A DNA stretch of 64,000 nt from Macrostomum hystrix (lineage: Eukaryota; Platyhelminthes; Macrostomidae): positions 24,370,501 through 24,434,500 of the forward strand of contig CATNEN010000001.1 in the NCBI GenBank assembly GCA_950097015.1, written 5' to 3'. A model generated the notes under the pieces. It did no database searches. It was not told where the DNA came from and saw nothing but the letters and a program-made list of their open reading frames with translations. Numbering within the stretch: the stretch's first letter is position 1; every line of letters starts with the position of its first letter. Shown one piece after another: positions 44,036 through 55,506 of this stretch. The position numbers and the translations under genes were made by a program.

Positions 44036-46078
44036 GCATAGCCTGTCATTAGCCTGTCATTAGCCTGTCATTAGCCTGTCATTAGCCTGTCATGAGCCTG
44101 TCATGAGCCTGTCATGAGCCTGTCATGAGCCTGTCATGAGCCTGCAATTAGACTATCATGAGCCTGTCAAGACCCTGTAATTAGACTGTTACTAGTCTGT
44201 CATCAGTCTGTTACTAGTCTGTCATCAGTCTGTTACTAGTCTGTCATCAGTCTGTTACTGGTCTGTCATCAGTCTGTTACTAGTCTGTCACCAGACTGTT
44301 ACTAGTCTGTCATCAGTCTGTTACTAGTCTGTCATCAGTCTGTTACTAGTCTGTCATCAGTCTGTTACTAGTCTGTCATCAGTCTGTTACTAGTCTGTCA
44401 TCAGTCTATTACTAGTCTGTCATCAGTCTGTTACTAGTCTGTCATCAGTCTGTTACTAGTCTGTCATCAGTCTGTTACTAGTCTGTCATCGGTCTGTTAC
44501 TAGTCTGTCATCAGTCTATTACTAGTCTGTCATCAGTCTGTTACTAGTCTGTCATCAGTCTGTTACTAGTCTGTCATCAGTCTATTACTAGTCTGTCATC
44601 AGTCTATTACTAGTCTGTCATCAGTCTATTACTAGTCTGTCATCAGTCTATTACTAGTCTGTCATCGGTCTGTTACTAGTCTGTCATCGGTCTGTTACTA
44701 GTCTGTCATCAGTCTATTACTAGTCTGTCATCAGTCTATTACTAGTCTGTCATCAGTCTATTACTAGTCTGTCATCAGTCTATTACTAGTCTGTCATCAG
44801 TCTATTACTAGTCTGTCATCAGTCTATTACTAGTCTGTCATCAGTCTGTTACTGGTCTGTCATCAGTCTGTTACTAGTCTGTCACCAGACTGTTACTAGT
44901 CTGTCATCATTCTGTTACTAGTCTGTCATCAGTCTGTTTCTAGTCCGTCATTAGCCTGTTACTAGTCTGTCATCAGACTGTTACTAGTCTGTCATCAGTC
45001 TATTACTAGTCTGTCATCAGTCTATTACTAGTCTGTCATCAGTCTATTACTAGTCTGTCATCAGTCTATTACTAGTCTGTCATCGGTCTGTTACTAGTCT
45101 GTCATCAGTCTGTTACTAGTCTGTCATCAGTCTATTACTAGTCTGTCATCAGTCTATTACTAGTCTGTCATCAGTCTATAACTAGTCTGTCATCAGTCTG
45201 TTACTAGTCTGTCATCAGTCTATTACTTGTCTGTCATCAGTCTGTTACTGGTCTGTCATCAGTCTGTTACTAGTCTGTCACCAGACTGTTACTAGTCTGT
45301 CATCATTCTGTTACTAGTCTGTCATCAGTCTGTTTCTAGTCCGTCATTAGCCTGTTACTAGTCTGTCATCAGACTGTTACTAGTCTGTCATCAGTCTATT
45401 ACTAGTCTGTCATCAGTCTATAACTAGTCTGTCATCAGTCTATTACTAGTCTGTCATCAGTCTATTACTAGTCTGTCATCGGTCTGTTACTAGTCTGTCA
45501 TCAGTCTGTTACTAGTCTGTCATCAGTCTATTACTAGTCTGTCATCAGTCTATTACTAGTCTGTCATCAGTCTATAACTAGTCTGTCATCAGTCTGTTAC
45601 TAGTCTGTCATCAGTCTATTACTAGTCTGTCATCAGTCTATTACTAGTCTGTCATCAGTCTATAACTAGTCTGTCATCAGTCTATTACTAGTCTGTCATC
45701 AGTCTGTTACTAGTCTGTCATCAGTCTATTACTAGTCTGTCATCAGTCTGTTACTGGTCTGTCATCAGTCTGTTACTAGTCTGTCACCAGACTGTTACTA
45801 GTCTGTCATCAGCCTGTTACTAGTCTGTCATCAGCCTGTTACTAGTCTGTCATCAGCCTGTTACTAGTCTGTCATCAGTCTATTACTAGTCTGTCATCAG
45901 TCTGTTACTGGTCTGTCATCAGTCTGTTACTAGTCTGTCACCAGACTGTTACTAGTCTGTCATCATTCTGTTACTAGTCTGTCATCAGTCTGTTTCTAGT
46001 CCGTCATTAGCCTGTTACTAGTCTGTCATCAGACTGTTACTAGTCTGTCATCAGCCTGTTACTGGTCTGTCATCAGTA
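44036..46078. repeat. 22-bp minisatellite (AGTCTGTTACTAGTCTGTCA plus TC)
   Basis: About 90 units. The left 120 bp are a related 11-bp form (AGCCTGTCATT, AGCCTGTCATG), suggesting that the 22-bp unit arose from two 11-bp units. A block holding CCGTCATTAGCC recurs near 44945, 45341 and 46001. Contains the palindrome ACTAGT. Confidence 0.97.
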
Positions 46079-46744
46079 ACAGAAGGCTGCTATATTACAG
46101 TTGAGAACAATCCGTGAGCAGAGGTCTCAGGTGAGTCATAAAACAGCATTAAGAATGCAATATTGACGCTAATACGGATCTGTAGTTGGTGCCAGATTAG
46201 AATAGTGAATGAATTCAATAGAATTAGCACCAGGGCCAAACGGAAGCCGCATTTTGGGTCGCGTGGATTAAGGGGATCAAGAGTCATGTGGGATCACGGA
46301 AATCCCGGATTGGAATCAACGAAGCGCGCAGTTTCTCGACCACCCCTTCTCTCTTCCATCGATCGGGTTCAAGACTTAAAATTGTGGGCCATATATTTGT
46401 GGCCTGCGTTTCAATCCACGCAGTTGGATTATCCAGCTGGATTTGACACGGGAGAAATTAAATGAATCTTAACTGCATATGGCTAATTCGTAAATCACTG
46501 CTAAAATGCCTGACCAACCCGCACAATCCTTACTCTGGAGGCCCAGTTCATTGCGGCGGTAAATTATTATTTTTAGGAAAATTTTTTGCTTTTACTTCAA
46601 GTGTTTAGCCATAGCTGTGATTGCTTTAGCCTGAAAATTGTGCATCAATTATCTGTAGTGTTCTTAAAGCTGCAAAATTGGTACTGACTAAAGCGATTCG
46701 CACTGAAAATATTCCAATTAGAACACCTGAAACTCCTATTCTAA
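46079..46744. other. Ephrin intron 1, unique part
   Basis: Single-copy; a GC-richer stretch at 46220-46350 has no supported exon. Confidence 0.4.
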
Positions 46745-47063
46745 CAAATAGAACACAGTCTAACAGGTAGAACACCCAGTCTAACAGGTAGAGCACACAG
46801 TCTAACAGGTAGAACACCCAGTCTTACAGGTAGAACACCCAGTCTAACAGGTAGTCTAACAGGTAGAACACCCAGTCTAACAGGTAGAACACCCAGTCTA
46901 ACAGGTAGTCTAACAGGTAGAACACCCAGTCTAACAGGTAGAACACCCAGTCAAACAGGTAGAACACCCAGTCTAACAGGTAGAACACACAGTCTAACAG
47001 GTAGAACACCCAGTCTAACAGGTAGAACACCCAGTCTAACAGGTAGAACACCCAGTCTAACAC
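46745..47063. repeat. 21-bp minisatellite (GTCTAACAGGTAGAACACCC plus A)
   Basis: About 15 units, two of them shortened. It carries the shared core GTCTAAC. It ends 18 bases from the ephrin exon 1 donor (47082). Confidence 0.95.
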
Positions 47064-47082
47064 ATCAAGTCTCGCAACTCAC

Positions 47083-47294
47083 AGCGGATTGCTGGCATTC
47101 CAGTACACGGTTTTATATCGACCGATAGCGGCCGCTGAGGCCATCAAGAAAACGCCAGTCGATGCTGAAGCTCGATGGCTGTCGGATGGCAGCACCAGAT
47201 GCCACAGCCGCGGTAGAATCTGCAGTATCAGCAGAAGTCGCAGTGTGGCCAGCATCGGCCGCTGACAACTAATTGGCCTCCAAAACGGCGGCAT
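47083..47294 (-). CDS. efn: Ephrin exon 1: signal peptide and start of receptor-binding domain
   Basis: This opens a six-exon ephrin, the membrane-anchored ligand of Eph receptor tyrosine kinases used in contact-dependent cell guidance. The exon has 212 bases: ATG, 70 codons and two carried bases, with donor CCGCT/GTGAGT. A hydrophobic signal sequence starts at Met14 (MLATLRLLLILQILPRLW), so translation may begin at 47294 or 47255. The exon ends YKTVYWNASNPL, the hallmark first strand of ephrins (VFWNSSNP) with its N-glycosylation site. Spliced exons: 47083-47294, 31063-31162, 30278-30422, 29771-29857, 26089-26295 and 21100-21233, giving 885 bases and 294 residues. Five of five junctions keep frame, all donors are GTGAG, and the four ephrin cysteines are present (FVCP, YLSC, LFDC, GGAC). 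The gene spans 26.2 kb; intron 1 is 15.9 kb. Confidence 0.85.
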
Positions 47295-48039
47295 AGATCA
47301 AAGACTTGTTGATCAAACAGCCGACTGTATTGCTGTATAGGCAGAACTGCACAACTGTGCGTGCTGCTGAGCTGGTGGGTTTGGCTACGCAAATAGAGAG
47401 CTCTCAACTGAATTTTAAAAAGAATTGAGATTGAGTCAGCAGGGGGAGGGAGGTGAGTGGTGTTCGCAGGTGCTGAGACGGACTCAATAGGTGTGAACGG
47501 CCGCGCAACTTGCACACGCGCTGTTCATAGCTCTGTGGGTGCAGAGATGGGCTGTTGTAGTCCTGAGATGCTCTTTCCTAGCACTAAATTATGCCGAACA
47601 AAGCATTGGGGAGGGAGTATGCTGCGGGTCAAGGGTCTGTTGGAGGATTTGGGAATCCTAGATTTTTATTGTCCTTCCCTTGGAAACGTGCTGCGCTGCC
47701 GCGTCTGGGGGCTGTCTGAATATATACTTTTTCAAATTCCGTCTTCAGATGCGCACCGCGCCTAGCTAGGGGTGTGTTTTTTATTTCTGCTAGACCGCGG
47801 CTGCAGGAAGGAAGCCAAGATTTGAATGTCGGCCGGAGTGGGTCGCTTTCTTGCAGGCCTGCCTTGAATTGGCCGCCCACCTCCCGCCTCCAGAAGGCCT
47901 TCCGCTTCTCATTGGCTTGGGCCATAGGGAATTCCATTGGTGTGGAATTGAGGCAAAAGCCTCTTAGCCAACCCCAAATGGGCCACTAGCAATTCTAGCT
48001 ACTAGCCAATCCAGTAGCGAGCTGGAGCTAGACGTGATG
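47295..48039. other. Ephrin 5' flank / intergenic
   Basis: Upstream of the ephrin start on the minus strand; it should contain the promoter and 5' UTR. No TATA box is obvious. Open frames at 47457-47937 on both strands match nothing recognised and may be part of an old repeat. Confidence 0.4.
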
Positions 48040-48388
48040 GACAGTCGTTAGACAGTCGTTAGACAGTCGTTAGACAGTCGTTAGACAGTCGTTAGACAGT
48101 CGTTAGACAGTCGTTAGACAGTCGTTAGACAGTCGTTAGACAGTCGTTAGACAGTCGTTAGACAGTCGTTAGACAGTCGTTAGACAGTCGTTAGACAGTC
48201 GTTAGACAGTCGTTAGACAGTCGTTAGACAGTCGTTAGACAGTCGTTAGACAGTCGTTAGACAGTCGTTAGACAGTCGTTAGACAGTCGTTAGACCAGTC
48301 CGTTAGACAGTCGTTAGACAGTCGTTAGACAGTCGTTAGACAGTAGTTAGACAGTCGTTAGACAGTCTTAGACCAGTCCGTTAGACAG
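48040..48388. repeat. 11-bp minisatellite (GTTAGACAGTC)
   Basis: About 31 units, nearly perfect, with two CCAGTCC inserts. Its reverse complement is GACTGTCTAAC, so it carries the shared GTCTAAC core in the opposite orientation. Confidence 0.97.
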
Positions 48389-50072
48389 TTTTTGTGCATT
48401 CCCACTGTTTTAAGTGTTGGCACGCCACCCTGCGGGTTTGTGACGTGACGCAGCGCGCATCTCCTATAGGTCCACAAAGCTGTCAAAGCAACTATTACTT
48501 TTCAACGCACAAAGTATCGTGTAAATGTATCGTACTAGCCATGCAATCTTTGAGGCTCATGCCTCTTGCAGACGATTGCAAAATGAAAATTGAGTTTACT
48601 ATAATGGAATACGCATACGTTTTGGTACAAAAATCGAAATATTTCATAGCTTCTCAAAGCTACAACATTATTTACACATAAATACTTACTATTGATACGG
48701 TTTAACATAACTGTGTTCTAGGGCAAACATTACCAAACAAACAGTGGAGACAGGCTTAATGCGTGTCCGAAGGATCAAATCGATTGCTCTATGGTCATAC
48801 TTTTGGCCATAGACAACTTGCATTTGAAAATCGGCCTGAAACGCTTGGATTTTGCCACTGTGGATTAAATCGAATGCTCGAAGGATCAAATGGTAGATTT
48901 ATGCTAGGCTTCCGAGTGCGTAAATAGTGGTAGTGTTATAGTGTTATAGTGTTATATATTAGTAGTGTTAATAGTGCTGTGCTTGTGAATGCTAGAATAT
49001 GTGTTAGAAATGTAAAAAATATACGCTTAAAGCTCTCACTAGTATATTTCCACCTCTTGAGTTGAAGAAGTGGTTTAATTACAAAGCATTTTACGTTAGT
49101 TTAAAACGCTAAAACGTTAGTTTAAAATAAAAAACACATGACATACAAAATCACTTACGCAAAAATGTACAGCGGGTTTTAGTTTACATTTAAAACAAAA
49201 AAGTGCATCTAATTGTCCTTACCTTTGATTTGATTCGTGCTTAAATACAAATATATATTATCATTCAAAGAATTCAGACAACATAATAAACTGATTTATA
49301 CGACAGATTTCATTTCTCTAGCAACTGAAAGCTGCCAATTGATTTAAATGAAGCTTTTAAGTAATTATACGTTACGTTCAGTTCATAACCTACCTATAAT
49401 ACCTATCAAATTTAAAAGTAAAAAAGGCTGTATTGACAATCAAAATTGTATGCCTACTCTTCTATATATTTAGCAATTAATCTGATTATAATAAAGAAGT
49501 TATTACAAAAGCTGTAGAATAAAGGAATGACTACGTGAATAATCTTAATTGTGACTAAGCTATAGTATAATTGTATTTTACATTGTTATAATTTTTGAGA
49601 CTTTTTTTATTAATCACACGTAGGAAGCTTTCGTAGATTTTTTGTAAATATGTAAATAATTTAAAGCTAAATTAACATATGAGCAGTTTTTATAAATTTT
49701 TTCTTTTCAACATTTTAGTCCTGTGTAAGTAACTCATAGAGCAGTTAAACTTATTTTCAATATATTCAGTTTATCTTCGCTTCATCCATTACTTTCCATA
49801 GTTTCGGTTTCGGTTTCCATAATTTTCGGTTTGTGAATCTTTTTTACGGCAATTATGATATGAGAATAACACAATTTTGCTACAAACATGACTCATTGTA
49901 TGTCGAATCTAACTAAAAAATATTATTAGTAAATTTAGCTAACTTAAATACAATATTGCTCTTTAAAAATGAAATTAATGTTTTGTCCTCCACAGCTTGC
50001 TGGCAGTCTAAGCGGAATCATTGACGAGAGTAAAATCAAAGACTAAATAAATCAGTATAAGCAAACAAAATA
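48389..50072. other. AT-rich intergenic DNA and ODF3 5' flank
   Basis: No tandem arrays and no recognised gene. A 66-codon minus frame at 48689-48889 has no family match. The right end holds the ODF3 leader. Confidence 0.5.
49978..49995 (+). other. 3' splice site 77 bases upstream of the ODF3 ATG
   Basis: ATGTTTTGTCCTCCACAG followed by CTTGCTGG is a good acceptor in the ODF3 leader. It could end a 5' UTR intron or be a spliced-leader trans-splicing acceptor. No matching donor was identified. Confidence 0.4.
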
Positions 50073-50472
50073 ATGGTGTACAACTACACAAAACCTCGCG
50101 GCCCAGTCGCTGCCATGTACAGTAGCCCAGGCCCCAAGTACGGCCTCCCTGGCCTGGTTGGCCAGCCTCATCACGACCCGCGCTCCGTGCACAACCGCGG
50201 CCCGGCTTATCCGTTCGGCGTTCGGCACGGCAAGTTCGCCGACGACTCGAGCCCGGGACCATGCTATCTCCCCCAGGACAAGACCTACAGAGACGGTCGC
50301 GATGGAGCGCCTCAGTACTCGCTCTATGGCCGGCCCAAAGACGGAGCACTGTTCTCAGCTCCGGGCCCGGGCGCCTACCGGCCCGAGGAGGCTTCGAAGG
50401 ACGCCTTCGGCAAGTCGCCGAGCTACAGCTTTGGCCTGCGGCATCATCAGTTTAAGACTGACAACACGCCGG
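50073..50472 (+). CDS. ODF3: ODF3 (SHIPPO1/CIMAP1A), exon 1
   Basis: First exon of a four-exon gene (50073-50472, 50693-50817, 50922-51062, 58723-58821) coding 254 residues, the length I recall for human ODF3. ODF3-type proteins are built of SHIPPO (STPGP) repeats and lie along sperm flagella and other axonemes, in the outer dense fibre or microtubule-inner-protein context. This exon opens MVYNYTKPRGPVAAMYSSPG and has PGP motifs in SPGPKY, SPGPCY and APGPGAY, plus the family strings FGVRHGKF and YSFGLRHHQFKTDNTPG. It ends one base into Gly at donor CCGG/GTGAGA. The ATG is the first in frame after the leader. The continuing open frame past 50472 is intron. Confidence 0.9.
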
Positions 50473-50692
50473 GTGAGACCTTGGAAACACGGGGAGCACC
50501 CGAGGTGCTGGTGCAACATGGCTTTCTGGCGAAGGCCGTCTGGAAACGAGACTTTCAGGAACACTGTTTCTTGAAATTAGACGTTTTAGAACACTTGGGT
50601 ACTTGTCACGCTTGGGTTGAAGGCTGTGGAAAAATGAAACGCACAATTTGTTTTCTTTAAGAATAATCACATTTCTGTGTTGTCTCTATCAG

Positions 50693-50817
50693 GCCCCAAT
50701 GCCTACATGCCGGACACAATGGTGGGCAAGACGATTCGCAGCCAGAAGAAGTCCGCCCCGGCCTACTCGCTGACCGGCCGCTCAAAGATTGGCGGCTTTC
50801 ACGAGGATCTGCAAAAG
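50693..50817 (+). CDS. ODF3: ODF3, exon 2
   Basis: 125 bases after acceptor TTGTCTCTATCAG. Two bases complete Gly so that TPG continues as PNAYMPDTMVG. It also codes KSAPAYSLTGRSKIGGF and ends EDLQK at donor AAG/GTATTT in phase 0. It carries one SHIPPO repeat. Confidence 0.9.
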
Positions 50818-50921
50818 GTATTTGTTGTTTCTAAACTTAAAATCTCCGCAAATTGTGGTGTCAAATTAAATTTATAAGCTACAATCAGGCTGCAACTTTT
50901 TAATCACCTGGCTCCGTACAG

Positions 50922-51062
50922 ACGCCAGGACCTGGTGCTTACAACACCACGGAGTCCGCGCACTACAGGAACAGTGCGCCAAGCTACAGCATGACCAGCC
51001 GCAATGCCATGCCTGGGGACACAACCGTGAAGCCCGGACCGGGAGCTCACTCGCCTGAAGGG
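50922..51062 (+). CDS. ODF3: ODF3, exon 3
   Basis: 141 bases (47 codons, phase 0 at both ends) with acceptor GGCTCCGTACAG and donor GGG/GTGAGA. It codes TPGPGAYNTTESAHY, SAPSYSMTSRN and KPGPGAHSPEG, two more SHIPPO repeats. It is followed by a 7.7-kb intron that holds a minisatellite and a BEL/Pao retrotransposon. Confidence 0.9.
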
Positions 51063-51123
51063 GTGAGACTGTGCAATTGACAAATATGACACTGATGTGT
51101 CTTTAATAATAAATTTCTGATGA

Positions 51124-51240
51124 TCAGTGTCTGCTCAGTGCCTGGTAGATGTGGATCAGCTCATGAGGTCAGTGCCTGGTAGATGTGGATCAGCTCATGA
51201 GGTCAGTGCCTGGTAGATGTGGATCAGCTCATGTGGTCAG
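51124..51240. repeat. 34-bp minisatellite, left part, split by the retrotransposon
   Basis: About 3.5 units of GTCAGTGCCTGGTAGATGTG plus GATCAGCTCATGAG. The array resumes at 58355 after the inserted element. Confidence 0.95.
51236..51240. repeat. 5-bp target-site duplication, left copy
   Basis: GTCAG directly before the 5' LTR, repeated directly after the 3' LTR at 58355-58359. BEL/Pao elements typically make 4-6-bp duplications. Removing the element and one copy restores the 34-bp periodicity. Confidence 0.88.
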
Positions 51241-51565
51241 TGTCGCGGAAATCATTATTGTTAAACTGTTATCTATCTATTATCGATTTTTCCCCGTGTC
51301 CCTTTCCATACTGACCCCCCCTCCAGTCTAGCTTCTGCACCCACCTTGTTTTCTCTCCCTCTACGCACGTTATTGTATGTTAACCCCAATGTACATCCAC
51401 CCAGGGTTTCGTACCCTCTTTTGTCTCTCCTCACTGTCGGCCCCAATTCCTTCCTTGCATATCGAAATATAATATAGTTAGAGGCCCGGGGCAAGGCCTT
51501 TGTCGGTCGTTCACTTTTGTAGCCCGTTCAAATCAACACCATTAGTTAACCTCATTTTCTTAACA
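51241..51565 (+). repeat. 5' LTR
   Basis: 325 bp beginning TGTCGCGGAA and ending TTAACA (TG..CA termini). I found no difference from the 3' LTR. Confidence 0.95.
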
Positions 51566-51583
51566 TGGCGCCCGATGAAATTG
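51566..51583 (+). other. Primer-binding site
   Basis: TGGCGCCCGATGAAATTG follows the 5' LTR directly. It begins with TGG, complementary to a tRNA CCA end. The first eight bases, TGGCGCCC, match the start of the common tRNA-Lys type site, but the rest differs, so the primer tRNA is not certain. Confidence 0.7.
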
Positions 51584-52149
51584 AACCCTTGTGAATTTTA
51601 CGTGCATATCGACTGTGTTAGTCGCATTCGTCTTTCGCCATATCGGACTCGTTGGCGCTAGTGTCTCGAATATCATTAGCGTCAGTTTCGACTCGTATCT
51701 AGTATATGCCAGCCTATCTTCAGTGAACCCGTTTTCACTTGAGCTGGTTGCTTCGTTAGAATTCTGCTCGCACTAGGACTCAGATTCGTCGGCCCGATTT
51801 CGGAGTTCTCTGGTCTACTGGTCAACTCTCTCGTCAGCAGCAGTAAGGTTCTCGGATCCGTAGTCACGTCTCGTTCTCGGTGGATCGGGTGACCGGCTGT
51901 CTCATTCTCTCGTGTCGCCAGGGTGCTCAAAAGCGGTCCGACTGTAATCAACGCGTCCTAAGCTAAGCAAAATTTCGTGCCATTCTGCTATACTAATTCT
52001 CTAACTGCTCGTTTTCCACTTGTTTTGTTTTCGCTGAACGCTATCCCCAATTATTGTTATTTAAAAATTTCGGTTGTTCTTGGTCCATTGCGCTCCCTCC
52101 TTGGCTCACTCATTGTTGCTACCCGTTGCTGGTCGCGTTTCCGTTCCTG

Positions 52150-55100
52150 ATGTCGTCTCAGATGAAGAAGAGGTCAGTTATTCGTGCAGCAGTCACTCGG
52201 ACTATCAAAAGAGCCGAGAAAATCTTGAGTTTGGAATCTCTGGATGCGGAGGCAAAGGCTGATGCGGAAGCATACATAGACTTACTCGAGAACAAGCTGG
52301 AAGCTCTGGAAGAGGCTGACGCATTAGTTCAGGAAGAGCTGGCGGAAGATAAGATGGAAGCTGAGCTTGAAGAAAGTTATGAATATTCGTTTCGTGGTCG
52401 CAAGTATATCAAACTCTTAGGAAGCATTTTAGCATCAACTGTGAAATCGCATTCGCCGGATGCTCCTTCGCAATCTGAGCATAGCGCTCAACCTCAGGCT
52501 CAGGCCCTTCCTCAGGTCAAACTTCCTAAGCGTGAACTGCCCACATTCAACGGCACAATCGCTGGTTGGCAACCCTTTTGGGATCAATTCTCTTCTTCTG
52601 TGGATTCAAATTCGTCCCTCGCTGAGGTTGACAAGTTTAATTATCTGCTTGCATCTCTTTCCGAATCGGCAAAGGCTTGCATTCGGGGTCTCGCTGTGAC
52701 TGGTGCCAATTATCAGGCTGCTATCGAGATTCTCACAGGTCGCTTTGGCAAGCCAGATCTCATCATTAGAGACCTCATGCACCAGCTTTCCGAACTTCGG
52801 CTAACGGACACTTCTCTGTCCAGCCTTCAACGATTTCACGACGATGTTTCGGCTGCTGTCCGCAGCCTAGAAGCTCGAGGCGTGAATCCGACCTCTTATG
52901 AGAGTCTGTTGCTGCCGAACTTGCTCAAGCGATGTCCCGACGAGTTTAGACTGGAGCTTCTTAAATCAGCGAATCAAGCAGGTGCGGATTGTGATTCCAT
53001 CAAAGAGTTCTTGCGTCTTCTGAGTGCGGACATTGAGGTTCGCGAGAAGGCTGCCGTCATTGGCAAAAGGTCAGGTCAAGATCGGGATCGGCTTGCCAGC
53101 CTGCCAAAGCCTTCGCTTTCTACCTTAGCAGTCCAATCCGGCCCGAAGGATTTCTCGAGGGGGTCTGCGGGACAGGTGTTCTGCACCTACTGCGGGTTAG
53201 GGCACAGGTCCGAAGCGTGCAACAAGTTTGCCACGGTTGCTAGTCGCCGCGCCCGCCTGCAACAAGAGAATCGCTGTTTTCGCTGCTTGCGCATGGGACA
53301 TGGGCTTCGCATGTGCAATGATTCACGGAAATGCAGAAACTGCGGAGGAGCTCATCACGTGAGCATTTGCGTCCCTGCAACTCATACACCTAAAACTAGC
53401 GGTCAGCACATACATGTAGCTCAAAATGAAGGCGGGAAAAAGGGGAAAAGACCCATGTCACGTGACCAGTGTCTACCGACCTCCGCCGAGCAGACAGATG
53501 CCACACTTCAAAAACAGTCTACGTCTACGCTCAACAACTGGAACCCAGCGTCAGCTGCTGGTTCCTCGGTCACTGTGTGTGCCACACGAGATGATCGGAA
53601 ATTGTCGGGTTCACCGACGATCTCTTCAAACCATTTTACAGCGACAATGTTTGTCAGTAGTAATCCATCAGTAGCCCTTCCCGTTGCCAAGGCTATTCTG
53701 CTTAGCCCTGACGGTCAACGAGAGCTTCTAGTTCGGGTTCTGTTGGACACGGCTAGCAATAGGTCATACATTAGGGAAGATGTGTGTGAGCTCTTAGGCA
53801 TCGAGTCCGCCACAACTGAATCATTGACGGTATCGACCTTCACAGGTATCAAGGCTACAATTGCATCAGGTAGCGTCTCAATCTCAATTCGAAAAATTGA
53901 TTCGCACCAGGTTCTGAAATTGCGTGCTAATATTGTCAAAGAGATCTGCCAGCCTCAGCGCTCAGTCTTAGTGAACGAATTTCCTCATCTGCAAGGCTTG
54001 GACTTAGCGGATCCGTACGACCCGCGTGATGCAAGCACACCGATCTCGATCCTAATTGGCGCTGATCACTACTACGATATTGTCGGTGGTGAAGTCGTTC
54101 GTGGGCGTGATGGACCAGCAGCTGTGTCGTCCAAGCTGGGATTCGTTCTCTGTGGACCAGTGAAACTTGGAGACACATTGTCTAGTCGCTCCAGTAGTGC
54201 CACGCTTGAAGGCCAGCTCCACGCAACTCAAGCTCTATGCTGCTCTGCTGCTGATCCGCTTGTCATACGAAAAACGCATGAGTGTGAACTCTCAGACTTC
54301 TGGAGACTCGACACGCTTGGTATCCTAGGAACTCAGCATGAATCGTCAGTCGATGCATTTGCCTGTGAACCTCAGCTGGTCAATGGACGATATGAAGTCA
54401 AACTTCCGTGGAAGCTGCCGCAAGAGTCTCGATCGCTGAAAGATCACTTCGACATGGCATACAAACGCCTGAGCTCGTCGGTGCGTGCTCTTTCCCGGAA
54501 TCCCGACATCGTCGAGAAAGCGAACCAGATCATTAGAGAACAGGAGGCGAGTGGCATTATTGAGAAAGTTCCTGGCACAGATCTGCAGGAGTCCGTCGAC
54601 TGTCACTATCTACCACACAGTTGTGTGACTAAGATGGACAGTGAAAACACGAAGTTGCGGATTGTCTTCGATGGCTCTGCACGTGCTGGTCACGGAGATT
54701 TCTCCATTAATGACCACCTTCAAGTGGGCCCGACCGACCTTCCCAGAATTCCAGCGATTCTTATTCGCTTTCGCCGCAATCCAGTTGCTGTTCTGGGAGA
54801 TATTGAGAAGGCCTTCCTTCAAATCTCTATTCATGCTAGCGAACGTGACAAGCTGAGATTCTTATGGCCTGATCCTGATAACGAACAGCAAATTTTGCAT
54901 TATCGGTTCTGTCGTCTGCCTTTTGGCTTGACATGCTCACCAGGTATTCTGAGAACGACCATTCTACATCTAGTTGACACGCACGAGTCGGTCTTTCCGC
55001 AGTATGCTCAAATCATTCGACAAGACCTCTACGTCGACAACTTAGTGACCAGTTGTAAGTCTGAGGCTGAGGCTCTCGACCTCTACAGTGCAGTCAAACG

Positions 55101-55506
55101 TCTGTTTGGCCTAGCAGACATGAACATGCGACAGTGGATGTCGAATTCTGACATTTTCAACCAAGCACTGCCTGCTCAGGATGTTGGTCACGCTGCCAAA
55201 GTCTTAGGTATTCAGTGGCACGCAGACCGAGATGCGTTCACCTTGGACTTTCGCGAGTTGGCGAGTCAAACAGAGAGACCCTCTTCAAAACGCAACATGC
55301 TTCGCCTACTCGCGACTGTGTATGACCCAATCGGCATTCTGGCACCCGCCGTGATTATTGCAAAGGTGTTACTGCAGCAGTTGTGCATCCGGAAAGTCGA
55401 GTGGGATGACAATCTTCCGCTGGATATTGATCAGGCCTGGACATCGTGGCTAAAGTCCTGGTCCAACAGCGTTTTTGAGGTCCCTCGCTACATTTTCAGG
55501 CGTTAG
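52150..55506 (+). CDS. BEL/Pao gag-pol, first part (gag to reverse transcriptase)
   Basis: 1118 codons from the first plausible ATG (MSSQMKKRS); the frame is open earlier only from a non-ATG start. Approximate order by residue: coiled, Glu-rich N-terminus (30-90); DUF1759 gag-like domain (about 120-260, with [12 protein letters not shown]); CCHC zinc knuckles (345-410: [40 protein letters not shown]); DUF1758 protease with [11 protein letters not shown] (about 531); reverse transcriptase (about 835-1000) with [18 protein letters not shown] and the catalytic YVDN at about 961. YVDN in place of YVDD occurs in this clade. The frame then meets a stop at 55504-55506, before RNase H is complete. 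Confidence 0.92.
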   Translation: MSSQMKKRSVIRAAVTRTIKRAEKILSLESLDAEAKADAEAYIDLLENKLEALEEADALVQEELAEDKMEAELEESYEYSFRGRKYIKLLGSILASTVKSHSPDAPSQSEHSAQPQAQALPQVKLPKRELPTFNGTIAGWQPFWDQFSSSVDSNSSLAEVDKFNYLLASLSESAKACIRGLAVTGANYQAAIEILTGRFGKPDLIIRDLMHQLSELRLTDTSLSSLQRFHDDVSAAVRSLEARGVNPTSYESLLLPNLLKRCPDEFRLELLKSANQAGADCDSIKEFLRLLSADIEVREKAAVIGKRSGQDRDRLASLPKPSLSTLAVQSGPKDFSRGSAGQVFCTYCGLGHRSEACNKFATVASRRARLQQENRCFRCLRMGHGLRMCNDSRKCRNCGGAHHVSICVPATHTPKTSGQHIHVAQNEGGKKGKRPMSRDQCLPTSAEQTDATLQKQSTSTLNNWNPASAAGSSVTVCATRDDRKLSGSPTISSNHFTATMFVSSNPSVALPVAKAILLSPDGQRELLVRVLLDTASNRSYIREDVCELLGIESATTESLTVSTFTGIKATIASGSVSISIRKIDSHQVLKLRANIVKEICQPQRSVLVNEFPHLQGLDLADPYDPRDASTPISILIGADHYYDIVGGEVVRGRDGPAAVSSKLGFVLCGPVKLGDTLSSRSSSATLEGQLHATQALCCSAADPLVIRKTHECELSDFWRLDTLGILGTQHESSVDAFACEPQLVNGRYEVKLPWKLPQESRSLKDHFDMAYKRLSSSVRALSRNPDIVEKANQIIREQEASGIIEKVPGTDLQESVDCHYLPHSCVTKMDSENTKLRIVFDGSARAGHGDFSINDHLQVGPTDLPRIPAILIRFRRNPVAVLGDIEKAFLQISIHASERDKLRFLWPDPDNEQQILHYRFCRLPFGLTCSPGILRTTILHLVDTHESVFPQYAQIIRQDLYVDNLVTSCKSEAEALDLYSAVKRLFGLADMNMRQWMSNSDIFNQALPAQDVGHAAKVLGIQWHADRDAFTLDFRELASQTERPSSKRNMLRLLATVYDPIGILAPAVIIAKVLLQQLCIRKVEWDDNLPLDIDQAWTSWLKSWSNSVFEVPRYIFRR

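Noticed and set aside
50472-50660. Extension of ODF3 exon 1 to the stop at 50660
   Set aside because: A GTGAGA donor at 50473 joins in phase to the next SHIPPO repeat at 50693. The extension lacks SHIPPO motifs.
51273-51494. 73-codon minus-strand frame repeated at 58062-58283
   Set aside because: Antisense reading of the two identical LTRs; no independent gene evidence.
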